This document shows, one piece after another, positions 11,701-23,700 of a stretch of DNA of 64,000 bases. Source of the stretch: Owenia fusiformis (Eukaryota; Annelida; Polychaeta; Sabellida; Oweniidae); NCBI GenBank assembly GCA_903813345.2, contig CAIIXF020000001.1:61182270-61246269 (forward strand), given 5' to 3'. Position 1 is the stretch's first letter; each line of letters begins with the position of its first letter. The notes under the pieces were generated by a model that saw only the letters and a list, made by a program, of their open reading frames with translations, did not search any database and had not been told where the DNA came from. Both the position numbers and the translations under genes were made by a program.

Positions 11701-14700
11701 TAACTAAACAGTATTACATTTATCACCTTATTTTTTAATGCATTCCTTACCATTCCAAATAAGATACATCTAAAAATACATATGCCAATCAAATCTCAAA
11801 ATTGATCTGAAAAAAGAGCCTAGTTTGATATACTTTTCCATCGAACCCACCTTAGGTTTATTATTCTGTTTTGATTTATCTGCAACTGGAGTGGACTCTG
11901 GAGCACCCTCAGTCTGAAGTGAAGATTTTTAATATTTATTAAGTTTTATTTAATATGATGCTAGTTGGTGAAACAATATATATATATGTGTTTTGTGCCT
12001 AAAAGAACAGGAGGGATAATTTCGAGATGGACAAAAATGAATAAAATTGGTTTCAAGAATAAAATTGATGAGAGTGGGTACATTGGTACATGTATAATAT
12101 TATATACGTTGCTCTAAAAAAAGTGAACATAGATTGCACTATTAAAGCTTTAATTAAAACAATTAATGAAACAAATATTGAATTTGAATGCCAATGCAAT
12201 GACAGTACAGGCTGTTTGGTTTACAGTTACTTGCTTTTATTCCCTGTTGTTTACTTTTGTTTATTGTCATATACTGTTATTTATTATTGTTTTCTTTTGT
12301 TTACTTCATTTGTTTACCTGTTTTTGGAGCTCCTTCAGTTGCTGTAATTGGTTCTTAAGTGCATTAATTTCTTCTTTCTTCTTTGCTTCCTCTTCAGCCT
12401 TCTTTTTCTGGAAATAAAAGACAGCATGATATGATCATAATAACAATGTCTTTTTCATTAAAAACAAAGAAAAACCAAACAAAAAACATATATACAGCCC
12501 TGTTTTAAACCAGGAGTATATACTATTACATTGTATTTTGTTTACCACCGATGAAGGTGAGCAACACCTCTTGGGTATATCCTATGTAAGGTCGTAATAT
12601 ACGTAATTAACCTGTAAGATAGACCCAGAAACCCCTCCTTGAAGGAGCCCTGTGTTCTTTTATGTGTGCTCAAACCCCGGGGCTCAAACATAGACATACA
12701 AGTACACACCACAGCCTTTTGTACGAGTTATGGACCACCCAGACAAACCCCCTGGAATACTTTACGCAAACAAGCATATTATGTCTTGCTTGAAACAGGG
12801 ACCAATTCTGGGTCATATTGTGTAATTGGTACACAAGCCACCTCTGAGCTACATGGGTGGTATATAATAAGCAGATTTAAAAACTATAGAAATAAAACAT
12901 ATATTTTAAAATACCTTCATTTCAGATCTTGATGGTTTCCCATCTATAGTATCAAAAGCTTCAAACAGCTGCCTATAGAGGGTGTTCTTCCGAGTTTTGT
13001 CGTCATCTGGAGGCAAGTGTTTCTTTACATCTTTTTTGTCTTTGTACAGTTGAATTATGATTCGTTCTGCAATATTTCGTGTTCCAGCATCTGTGTGTTC
13101 AAGACACCTCAGTAGAAAGTGCATCATGTTATCAAGGGATAGACCTGAGCTGTAAATAATAAACAAAACAAACCATAAATAAACAAATATAAACTAAAAC
13201 ACTGCACCTAATTTAGGATGACATAATTTGCTAATACATAATATAATATAAGCTCAAACTTAATGTCTGCTAGCACATGACAAACTGTTAACACAATACA
13301 TATATTTACTTGTTGTCGATTCCCAGTTGTTTGTAGAGAGATTCAATGATTTCTGTTCGGCTTTGTGACAGTCTTGGCGCAATATTGGTCTTGAATGGTT
13401 TTACGCATTCATGTGGTACAAGATGGGTTGGCTGGAAAGAAGACATGTCATGATCAATATTAACATTTTTATATGAATAATATTATAACTTAAACTTGAA
13501 TGATGACTTTAAGAAACAGATGACTCAAGAAACTATGATATCAACTGCATAAAGTAGCATGTATCATGTTTTGTGAAACTGTGCTGATAAAAAATTCAGA
13601 AACATCCAATATGGGCATGGGGATGTCTACTGTTATGCATGCACCATTACAGAAAAACAATTGTTTTGCACATTGCAGTATATCGCAAGGCACTGTCATT
13701 CCATTCCTCCATGTATGAGACAGACAGAGAATGGATTGGAGAACACACAGAAAATATTCTTTAAGTACAACTGAGTCACAGGAAAATGCATCCTTTGAAC
13801 ATGATTTTAATCCATTCTTAAATATAAAAATTGATAAAAGGACTCCAAACTAATACTTACCTTTATTTCTGAGTACATTGCACAGTCCAGAATGTATTCC
13901 TTTGCATCATTCCTTATTCGCACTGACGTGTCACCTGACCTCTGGAGCATCACTGGGAGCGTCTTGTGCATACTCTCATTGATGTCACTCCTAGACATAC
14001 TGGAGAAAATATGATAAACAATTAACATGACAGTTTATCAAGAGTGTATTAAAAAGACGCATTAATTTCTTGTTAACAGGCAAGCTTTAGTCTGGAGGCC
14101 ATATTGTATATTATATATAATGTTATATGTGCAGGTACAAACTCAAAGTTTACAAGCCTGGTTTTTTAACATATCCTAGACATATCATATAGATGGCGTA
14201 CCTGTGATCTTTCACAAAGTCATTCATTAGATATTCCAGAACTTTTAATGCTGCTTTGAAAATCTACAAAAAATAGACAAAACATGTTTTAAACATCAGG
14301 CTTTAGACAATGTGAGACTATGGTCTATATAAAGACTATAGTATCCATGTTGATAATAGTAGTACATATAGCTAATTTAAAAGCTATAGTAAATATAGAA
14401 GCTATATTATATGCATATTATGTGAAACCTAAGTATAGAGAGGCTAGAGTACATGAAGGCTAATAGTATATACCTGCACTAGGATAGTATAAGCAAGTCA
14501 AATGTGACAAATAGATATTTCACTGTAATATGGTTGGTACATCAAAGAATATTTCAGAGGGGCTTTTGAAAATTTACCATCCTCAACTTTGAGAGTAAAG
14601 TAGCATAATGCAATCAGAGTTGAATTATTTGTAATCTAAATGTTGTCAGGGATTTTAGTGTACCATCATGTAATAATCATATGCAATTCTTTATCAATGC

Positions 14701-17700
14701 ATCAACATACCCCATATACGTTATCTTTGAGCCCTCGGATGACCAAATAGGTGGCAGCACGTAGGGTCTGTGTTGCGTCCCCACTGGAAGACGTCACTTG
14801 ACTGAGCAATTCCTTGAAACCTTCTTCTTTAGGGACAAATGCTTTCATATATAATTTAGACACCTATAAAATGATTATGTTATTATATATTAAAGAATTT
14901 AAATGAGTGCTATTTCTATTCTATTTCTAGTCCCTATAAAAACATAGATACATGTAACTGGAATCACATTTAAAGTGCAAATTATTGAATTCAGTAATAT
15001 TTAATTTTCATTTGGAGACTACACCATATTGTACCAAATATATATTTAGAACAAGCACTTACCAGATCAAGTCCAAACACATCTATTGGCAATGATGCTT
15101 CTCTCTGATCCTTTTCACTCATTGAGCTTGGGGCAGCAGTATCATCTGTCAAGTAAAAGTATACCATCTCAAAAATTTACACCTATAAGGGTATTTACAT
15201 AATCTTTCATTTTTATTGTAAAAATTTATTTCCCAATTTTGCAAGTTTCTATCAATATTCACCCGGGCTTACCATGAAATAAAGGACAATCTTATATCTG
15301 TTTTTAAATCATCATTTATATCCACTCTTGAATGTTAAATCTTATTAATATCCACTGATGGATATAATTTATATTTTTCAAAACCATAGGAATTCATTTG
15401 ATATCCTAATTCAATAGAAACATGAGATAAATTGCAATTTCATGTAAATCAATTTTATCTATTTATAAACTTCAAATCAACTCAATTCATAATCCACATT
15501 GAAATGATATGGACCCATGTGAACTTTACTCATGGGGATACACATTAAGATTGAGGAGTCCACGTGGATCCTGGTGGCATGGAGTCAACCTGCATGTGAG
15601 GATTGGTAGTGTACATATGTGAGGATTGGTAGTGTACATATGTGAGGATTGGTAGTGTACATGGGTCATGGGTGTATAAAGTCACATTTCATAGCTTTAC
15701 AAAGTGATCATTATTAATCTTGAAGTGGAATTTGAAAATCATGATTCTTCTAGGATCTACATTACATATCATTAATTCATGACACTAATATCAGCAATTT
15801 GCATTTAGAGCCCTACACATACAACGAAATACTATAAATTGTCAAAGATACCTCAATAATTTGAAATCATTTTGTCACGACATGTTCACATCTTAATTAT
15901 AGTCATATCCTTTGATAATGTGTTATTAACCATTTCTGATTTATAATATGTTATTACATTTTCTCCATGCCTGAGTAAGATGGTTGATAATTATATAAGT
16001 TAATCCACATGGATGTTTAATTTAATGTTCTCCTACAAATATAGGCGTATGCGTCTTGGAAGCTCAGATAAAGAACATGACAACTCGATGATGTTTGGAC
16101 AATCACATAGGACAGTATCAAATACACTTCCTCAGATGTTAGCAACAAAAGTTACACATTAGAAGAGTTACAATACTTCTCTAAAAACTAAAACTCTAAT
16201 AACAAAGTGTGATATTCGTGGAATTCTGCACATGTAAGATACAAATGGATGTAAAAATGTGCATGGTTCTATTCACATGTGTCTTGCTTGAACTGGCAAC
16301 ATTTTCTGTGAGTGTTCTGGACAATGAGACAAGAGAGGGCTCATGCCTTGAAGGCTCAATGAACAGCGAAGGCTCAAAGAACAGCAAAGGCTTAATGAAC
16401 ACTGACGTCTCGATAAATACAGAGGGCCCAAAGAATCTTGATGGCTCAATGAAGGGAGAAGCCTTAATGAACACTGAAGGCTTAATGAACAGGGAAGGCT
16501 TAATGAACACTGAAGTCTCGATAAATACAGAGGGCCCAAAGAATCTTGAGGGCTCAATGAAGGGAGAAGCCTTAATGAACACTGAAGGCTTAATGAACAG
16601 CGAAGGCTTAATGAACACTGAAGTCTCGATAAATACAGAGGGCCCAAAGAATCTTGAGGGCTCAATGAAGGGAGAAGCTTTAATGAACACTGAAGGCTTA
16701 ATGAACAGCGAAGGCTTAATGAACACTGAAGTCTCGATAAATACAGAGGGCCCAAAGAATCTTGAGGGCTCAACAAAGGAAGAAGCCTTAATGAACACTG
16801 AAGGCTTAATGAACAGCGAAGGCTTAATGAACACTGAAGTCTCGATAAATACAGAGGGCCCAAAGAATCTTGAGGGCTCAATGAAGGGAGAAGCCTTAAT
16901 GAATTACGCAACTTTATCATACATCCCTGAGGCTGTCAATGTCACTACACAAAGCCCATGGCTGAAGGCATGTGTGGTCGCTTTAACAATAGGTGGAAAT
17001 CAAGGATGGGTGGAAAAGAAATTAAAATGTAGACTCCCACTTGACACTGTCATCACAGGCTACAACCATGAAAAATTAATGGAGATTTGTTTGAAGGATC
17101 ATCACATTGAAATGTTGGACCTGTTGGCGGCTCTTTTGATAGGCCCTCATGACTATGAAAATCATTGCACATCGGGCAAACCAACATTTGTAGAAAGAAC
17201 AGGTCAAAATCAAGGTAGAAAGTTGAATAATGCAAAAGCAGGAGATGATGTAAGTGAATCGACAGCAGGAAAAGCAACTGAACTGTTTGTGTGCCTCTAT
17301 GCAAAGGACGGTGACTTGGAAGCGACAGTTGAATGTACATTGAAGAATGAGACATATGTGAATGACAACATTGTGGAGAAACACTGTCCAATGTTCACTC
17401 CAGGAAGCACAATGTGGGGATATATACAAGTGGAACATCTCGGACAGTGTATAAATTTACACTCAACTGAGGGAAAATCGTCAAAGATAGAATCAAATGA
17501 ACAGTTTGGCACAATCGTCATTGTTATTGACTCACTGTTGTGTGGTGTTGGTGTCGTTGGTAACACTCTTACTGTAATAGTTATGGCCAAGGCAAATGCT
17601 CATCCATCAAGGGTCTATATAATATGTATGGTGGCAAGTCAAACTGTTTACTTATTATTTGTACTAGGGGGCAGATTTCATGCACATTTGGCATTTATAG

Positions 17701-20700
17701 GAGACTCATACTCTGAAATGTCTACACAACTGAATCCATATCTTTGTATGGTTCTTTTACTCACAGAAAATGTCAGTATATGTCTGGTGTTCTATCTCAA
17801 AATGGTTGGTAGCATAGATAGATTAGTTGCTGTGAGTAAACCAATGTACTATAGGCAGACTATTGCGACAGGTTCAACCAGGAAGAAAATTTATTTGGCT
17901 GTTTTCGGCAGTTTTATCTTTCTTGTTGTAGCCTTTCTAGTTCAAAAGATTGTATTTTACAAAACTCTAGGTTTACATTCTTGTTTTATTAGTGCAAATA
18001 CGGTGGAGGTGATGCGTATATATCAGAACCTTAACATAGGCATAAGCATTATCCTTTACTTCATCCCTTTCACAGTGATCATTCTGACAAGTTCAATTAC
18101 AGCCATTCATCTCTTTCAATACAGAAAAGAAAGGCAAAAGATGCTCCAAGTACCAAATGTAAACATAGAAAATAAATCAAACAGAGTCCAAGCTTTGAAA
18201 ACATTTGGCCAAAGAGCCGAGGTTATTGCTACTATTGCAATGTTAGGAGTCGTTGCTAGCTTCACATTGTTGATAGTGCCCTCTGTTATCATGCATATCT
18301 ATATCTACTCTGTGGAAGACATGGAAAAAATGGAATTTAAAATGGTTCTGTATATAATTGCCAACTCACTGATGATGCTGGATTTTTCATTGAGCTTCTT
18401 CATATATGTTGCGACAATGTCACAATTTAGATCTATCTTAAAGAAAATGATAAACTTAAAAAGAATTCCATGTAAAAAGCCCGACATTTTTTCCAAAGAT
18501 TCTGGTATGAACTCTAAATCAAAAAATTAAATCAATTAACTGATCAACTTAATTTGGATAAACACAAATATCTGGATCTCCCTCTGTACCTCAAGAGATA
18601 CAATTATTTCCCTCAGGATAACCCTGTATCCAAAACTTCTCAGTACATAAATTAATTAAATGTGAAACATATATGAGTGAGTATTTTCTGTTAGTCTGTC
18701 TGTACAAGATTTAAGGATATAATCTGGTCATAAATGTCAATACCTTCAAATTAAACCAGGAAACATGTATTTGACATATCTTAACAATGTCTCAGAAATT
18801 CTGAAGTGATACATTTTCCTCAAAAATGTTGAAATTAAGTTGCATAAAATGCAATATGTTGGCATAAAATGCAACATGTTGGCATAAAATGCAAAATATT
18901 GGCATAAAATGCAAAATATTGGCATAAAATGCAACATTACTGATCTTTATTGATCAGAACATCTCTGGAATCTGTGCACTCTGAATGTGGACACTTTTTC
19001 AGTCCCATTTTTTTCTTATTTACCATTACATAATACACTTCAATGTTCAAAACCACAAAATGTGAACACATGCCAGTTTCAACACTACTGACCAGCCCCA
19101 ATCGAGTTTGGATTAGAATGGTTGTACTGTACTCACCTTGATCAGTTCTAGGAGATGGTTCATCTTCATAAGCTGGCTCTGAGGGTTTGCTTTAAGAGAA
19201 AGAAATAAGATCAACATACAGTACATGTATTTGTAATGCCATATTCACTGATAAATAGACTTATTATGCATATTTAGGTCTTCTACAATGCGACATAAGC
19301 TTTGGCTGAATTTAGTTACTTTCATTCCTGGTTGTTTGTTTATACCGCATAGTTACACATGAAAATAACATGGCACCTGGTCCATGATTCAGTTTTGACA
19401 CGTAAATCTAACAGCCTTTATGAATCACAAGGTGTAAGCAAAACAATGAGTAGATTATTAATAAGAAAACTTCATAACAAAGGACTTTTGAGGTGATACA
19501 CAGGCATCAAATTCTTAATAATTCTTAATAATGAATAGTGTCTTATCACAATGCAACTTAACCCTGCTGTGCAACAGATACCAAAGATGACTAAATTGGC
19601 CATAAAACAAATTGACTTTAACAAATCAAATTCTAGTTAGCTTCACTCGACTTGTGGCATACTGGACAAGTCATGCCATAATGTCCATCAAGAACAATAC
19701 AGTAGAACCTCTACATCAGAACACTTGTCCCATTTGAACTTCATCGACTTCAACATTGAAAAAAACCTTGAAATGTGAACACCTGCCAATCTGAACACTT
19801 TAGACCAGTCAGTAGTCTTGCTTGAATTAGACAGGTTTTACTATATATAAATAACCAAATAGTCTCACCTGTATAACATATTTTAAGACAATAGAGAATG
19901 GGGGGAGGGGGGGGCAGGTGTATGTTTGATGCAAAATAAACATTACCCAAGAATATGTTTCAAATATTCACCTTGACTGAGCAGGTAGAGCACGATTATC
20001 ATATGGAGTCCTGGCAACTTCTCTAGGGGAAACATCTTCATCAGCTCCTGGGTTCCCTCCACCTCTAAAATACAACAATTCAAAATGTAGAGTGTTGTAG
20101 AGATAAGGTTAAGTCTAGTAAAGCAACATTGAATAGTTATGTCAATAGATATGGTCTAGTAAAGCTATTGTAGTCAAGGTATGTAGTACAGCTATTGTAG
20201 TCAAGGTATGTAGTACAGCTATTGTAGCCAAGGTATGTAGTACAGCTATTGTAGTCAAGGTATGTAGTAAAGCTGTTGTAGTCAAGGTATGTAGTACAGC
20301 TATTGTAGTCAAGGTTGGTAGTACAGCTATTGTAGTCAAGGTATGTAGTACAGCTATTGTAGCCAAGGTATGTAGTACAGCTATTGTAGTCAAGGTATGT
20401 AGTACAGCTATTGTAGTCAAGGTATGTAGTACAGCTATTGTAGTCAAGGTATGTAGTACAGCTATTGTAGCCAAGGTATGTAGTACAGCTATTGTAGTCA
20501 AGGTATGTAGTACAGCTACTGTAGTCAAGGTATGTAGAACAGCTATTGTAGTCAAGGTATGTAGTACAGCTATTGTAGTCAAGGTATGTAGTACAGCTAT
20601 TGTAGTCAAGGTATGTAGTACAGCTATTGTAGTCAAGGTATGTAGTACAGCTATTGTAGCCAAGGTATGTAGTACAGCTATTGTAGTCAAGGTATGTAGT

Positions 20701-23700
20701 ACAGCTATTGTAGTCAAGGTATGTAGTACAGCTATTGTAGCCAAGGTATGTAGTACAGCTATTGTAGCCAAGGTATGTAGTACAGCTACTGTAGTCAAGG
20801 TATGTAGTACAGCTATTGTAGCCAAGGTATGTAGTACAGCTATTGTAGTCAAGGTATGTAGTACAGCTATTGTAGCCAAGGTATGTAGAACAGCTATTGT
20901 AGTCAAGGTATGTAGTACAGCTATTGTAGTCAAGGTATGTAGTACAGCTATTGTAGCAAAGGTATGTAGTACGGCTATTGTAGCCAAGGTATGTAGTACA
21001 GCTATTGTAGCCAAGGTATGTAGTAGAGCTATTGTAGCCAAGGTATGTAGTACAGCTGTTGTAGTCAAGGTATGTAGTACAGCTATTGTAGTCAAGGTAT
21101 GTAGTACAGCTATTGTAGTCAAGGTATGTAGTACAGCTATTGTAGCCAAGGTATGTAGTACAGCTATTGTAGCCAAGGTATGTAGTACAGCTATTGTAGC
21201 CAAGGTATGTAGTACAGCTATTGTAGTCAAGGTATGTAGTACAGCTATTGTAGCCAAGGTATGTAGTACAGCTATTGTAGTCAAGGTATGTAGTACAGCT
21301 ATTGTAGTCAAGGTATGTAGTACAGCTATTGTAGTCAAGGTATGTAGTACAGCTATTGTAGCCAAGGTATGTAGTACAGCTATTGTAGTCAAGTTATGTA
21401 GTGTCTAGTTGATTCTATAGTCTAATAAAACTAATAGCTAAGTTATGTAGTGTATGGTACATACATCTCTATAATCTAGCAAAACTATTATTATCATATG
21501 TTATTTATTTATTTATTTATTATGTTATATCAGATAAAAGATGGCAGCACTGAGTGGCTTGTCTAGTAGAGAAGATATAAATAGATGAACGACATGACCA
21601 TCTTATCAACATTATACCTCTTGCTAGCTTAGAGCTTAGCTTATTGTATAGCCTAATAAAAAGGTAAAGAAATATTTCAAATTGCTCAACTGTATGTTAA
21701 TGACACAGTTAATTACAGAGAAAGCTGTAAATAAATCATATTGTGACTTATTGTAATTATTGACTTGTTTTCATCAGCAGGCATGATATAGTTTTACATC
21801 CCCGCTGAGCGGACAAACAGATCATCCTACAGTCGGTTGAGGATATTGAGGTTATCCACTTGGCCAGTATGATATATAATATCTGCCCTCTGGATCTACG
21901 TCCCTTTGGGTAGATATATAGAGGATATACTATGATTTTTACGGATACCATTTTTATCCATGAGTGGATATCGCCCATCTCCACGAGTGGGCGCATAATA
22001 AATATCATATTTATCCTATGGCCGCTATTTTTGTATGGAAGTTTTTAATAATTTTAAAAATAGTTGTTGTTTTCTAAATCTTTTCTAATTTTTTTCATAA
22101 TGTTTTCTGAGAACTTATTTTTACAAAATGACTGCATGAAAAACTCATTTTTACTGAGTACATCCTTGGAACTGTATATTGTTGCAGATCAAACAGAAAA
22201 GTGGTTATTTGGCGCCAAGTTCAAAACTAATGGAAAATCGTATCCGACAGATACTATTTTTAAGACATCATATAAGTCTGATATGATTTAAAAGATGTCA
22301 TATGAGTTGGATACGATTTTAGTGGCGCATACCAATTACCAGATAAATTATATCAACCTAAGGGTAATCCCAATATCCTGAACCTCATATAGGATATTAT
22401 CTATATAATCATATTAATAAAATATAATGACACTATATTATTTATTTAAGTTACATCCAGTGACACTTTCCTCCATCATGCGCTTTGCACAATTTAAAAT
22501 AATATCATTCATACTGATGATTATCATATAAAACTCACGCTTTTAGTGCAGGTAGTGGTCTCTCATCATAGGCCAATTTTGGGGTGGGGGATGCGTATGT
22601 GTCTGCCACTGGAGGGGGTTGAGGAGTGTGGGTCAGCTCTGGGAGCTTAGGGGGAGAAGCTTGCCTAGTTGGCTCCAAATCCACATAGGGAGGGGCATGC
22701 TCCTTTGGCTGAAATATTACAAATGCACTCTGAAATATGACAACTGCACTATTATGAATGCACTCTTAATGTTAAAAATGCACTCTTAAATATTACAAAT
22801 GCATTCTGGAATATGTCAACTGCAATATTGTGAATGTACTCTTAAATATTACAAATGCACTTTGAAATATTACAAATGCACTTCAAATTATTACAAATGC
22901 ACTCAGAAGTATTACAAAATGTTTCTCAACAGTTGAATAATTTGATACAACATGATATCCATTTTTTGTTCTTTTGAAAACTGAACAAGGCACAGGGTGA
23001 ACAATATTGTACCTAAAACATAGCAGTGTGAATTTGATGACCCAAAAAGCAAGAGAGCCGCCAAAAACGTAATCAGTTATTCTTACTTCTTACCATGTAA
23101 CATGTATGAAAATTTGAAGTAAATTCGTCAAGGGGTTTTCCTGGAATCGTGATGACAATAAAGTGAGACGCTGCCTGTTGCCCGCCCATCAAGCAGACGA
23201 CAATATTGTACCTTTTTTAGGTACTATAAAACGCTGCATGCACTTATTTCCAAGTGTTCATTACATTAGACAACTAGATGCTATTATTACCACATTGTCT
23301 GCTAGTAGCTGCTGAATGCCCATGTCTCTGTAAATGTTGATTCTGTACTCGTCCATTTGGAGTTTCTTTTCCTTTGCTTTGTCATAGTCTTCATTCTCTA
23401 CAGCTTGTCTCTTCTCAATCTCATAGCGTCCCAACTTCTCACCAACCTACATAGAAGAGATCCATTAATATAAGGGAAGGTAGAAAGGATTCTTGAATTG
23501 CTGAGTTGGTCAAGAAACAACTTTTCTAAGAATAACTGTTCAGTATAATTGTCACATGAAGTAGCATGTGCCAGCAAATAATACATATTTTATCAAAACA
23601 ACCATAAAAACAAAGCCAAAAAGCCAAAATGTCAATTTTTCATGAAAATTGGCCTTTTAATGTGAGCGTTTTGATTAAATGCCTTCTTGAAAAGATCGGT

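Noticed and set aside
16196-16920. Two long minus-strand frames (FIKPSLF and SLSLQCSLR repeats)
   Set aside because: Antisense shadows of the in-frame 108-bp repeat in the GPCR.
20142-21392. 416-codon open frame of TTIAVLHTL repeats on the minus strand
   Set aside because: It is the translation of a 27-bp minisatellite in CEP104 intron 7. The period is a multiple of three, so an open frame is automatic; no start context or flanking coding sequence.
20140-21400. CRISPR-like regular direct repeats
   Set aside because: Units are contiguous without unique spacers, and the locus is a eukaryotic intron.
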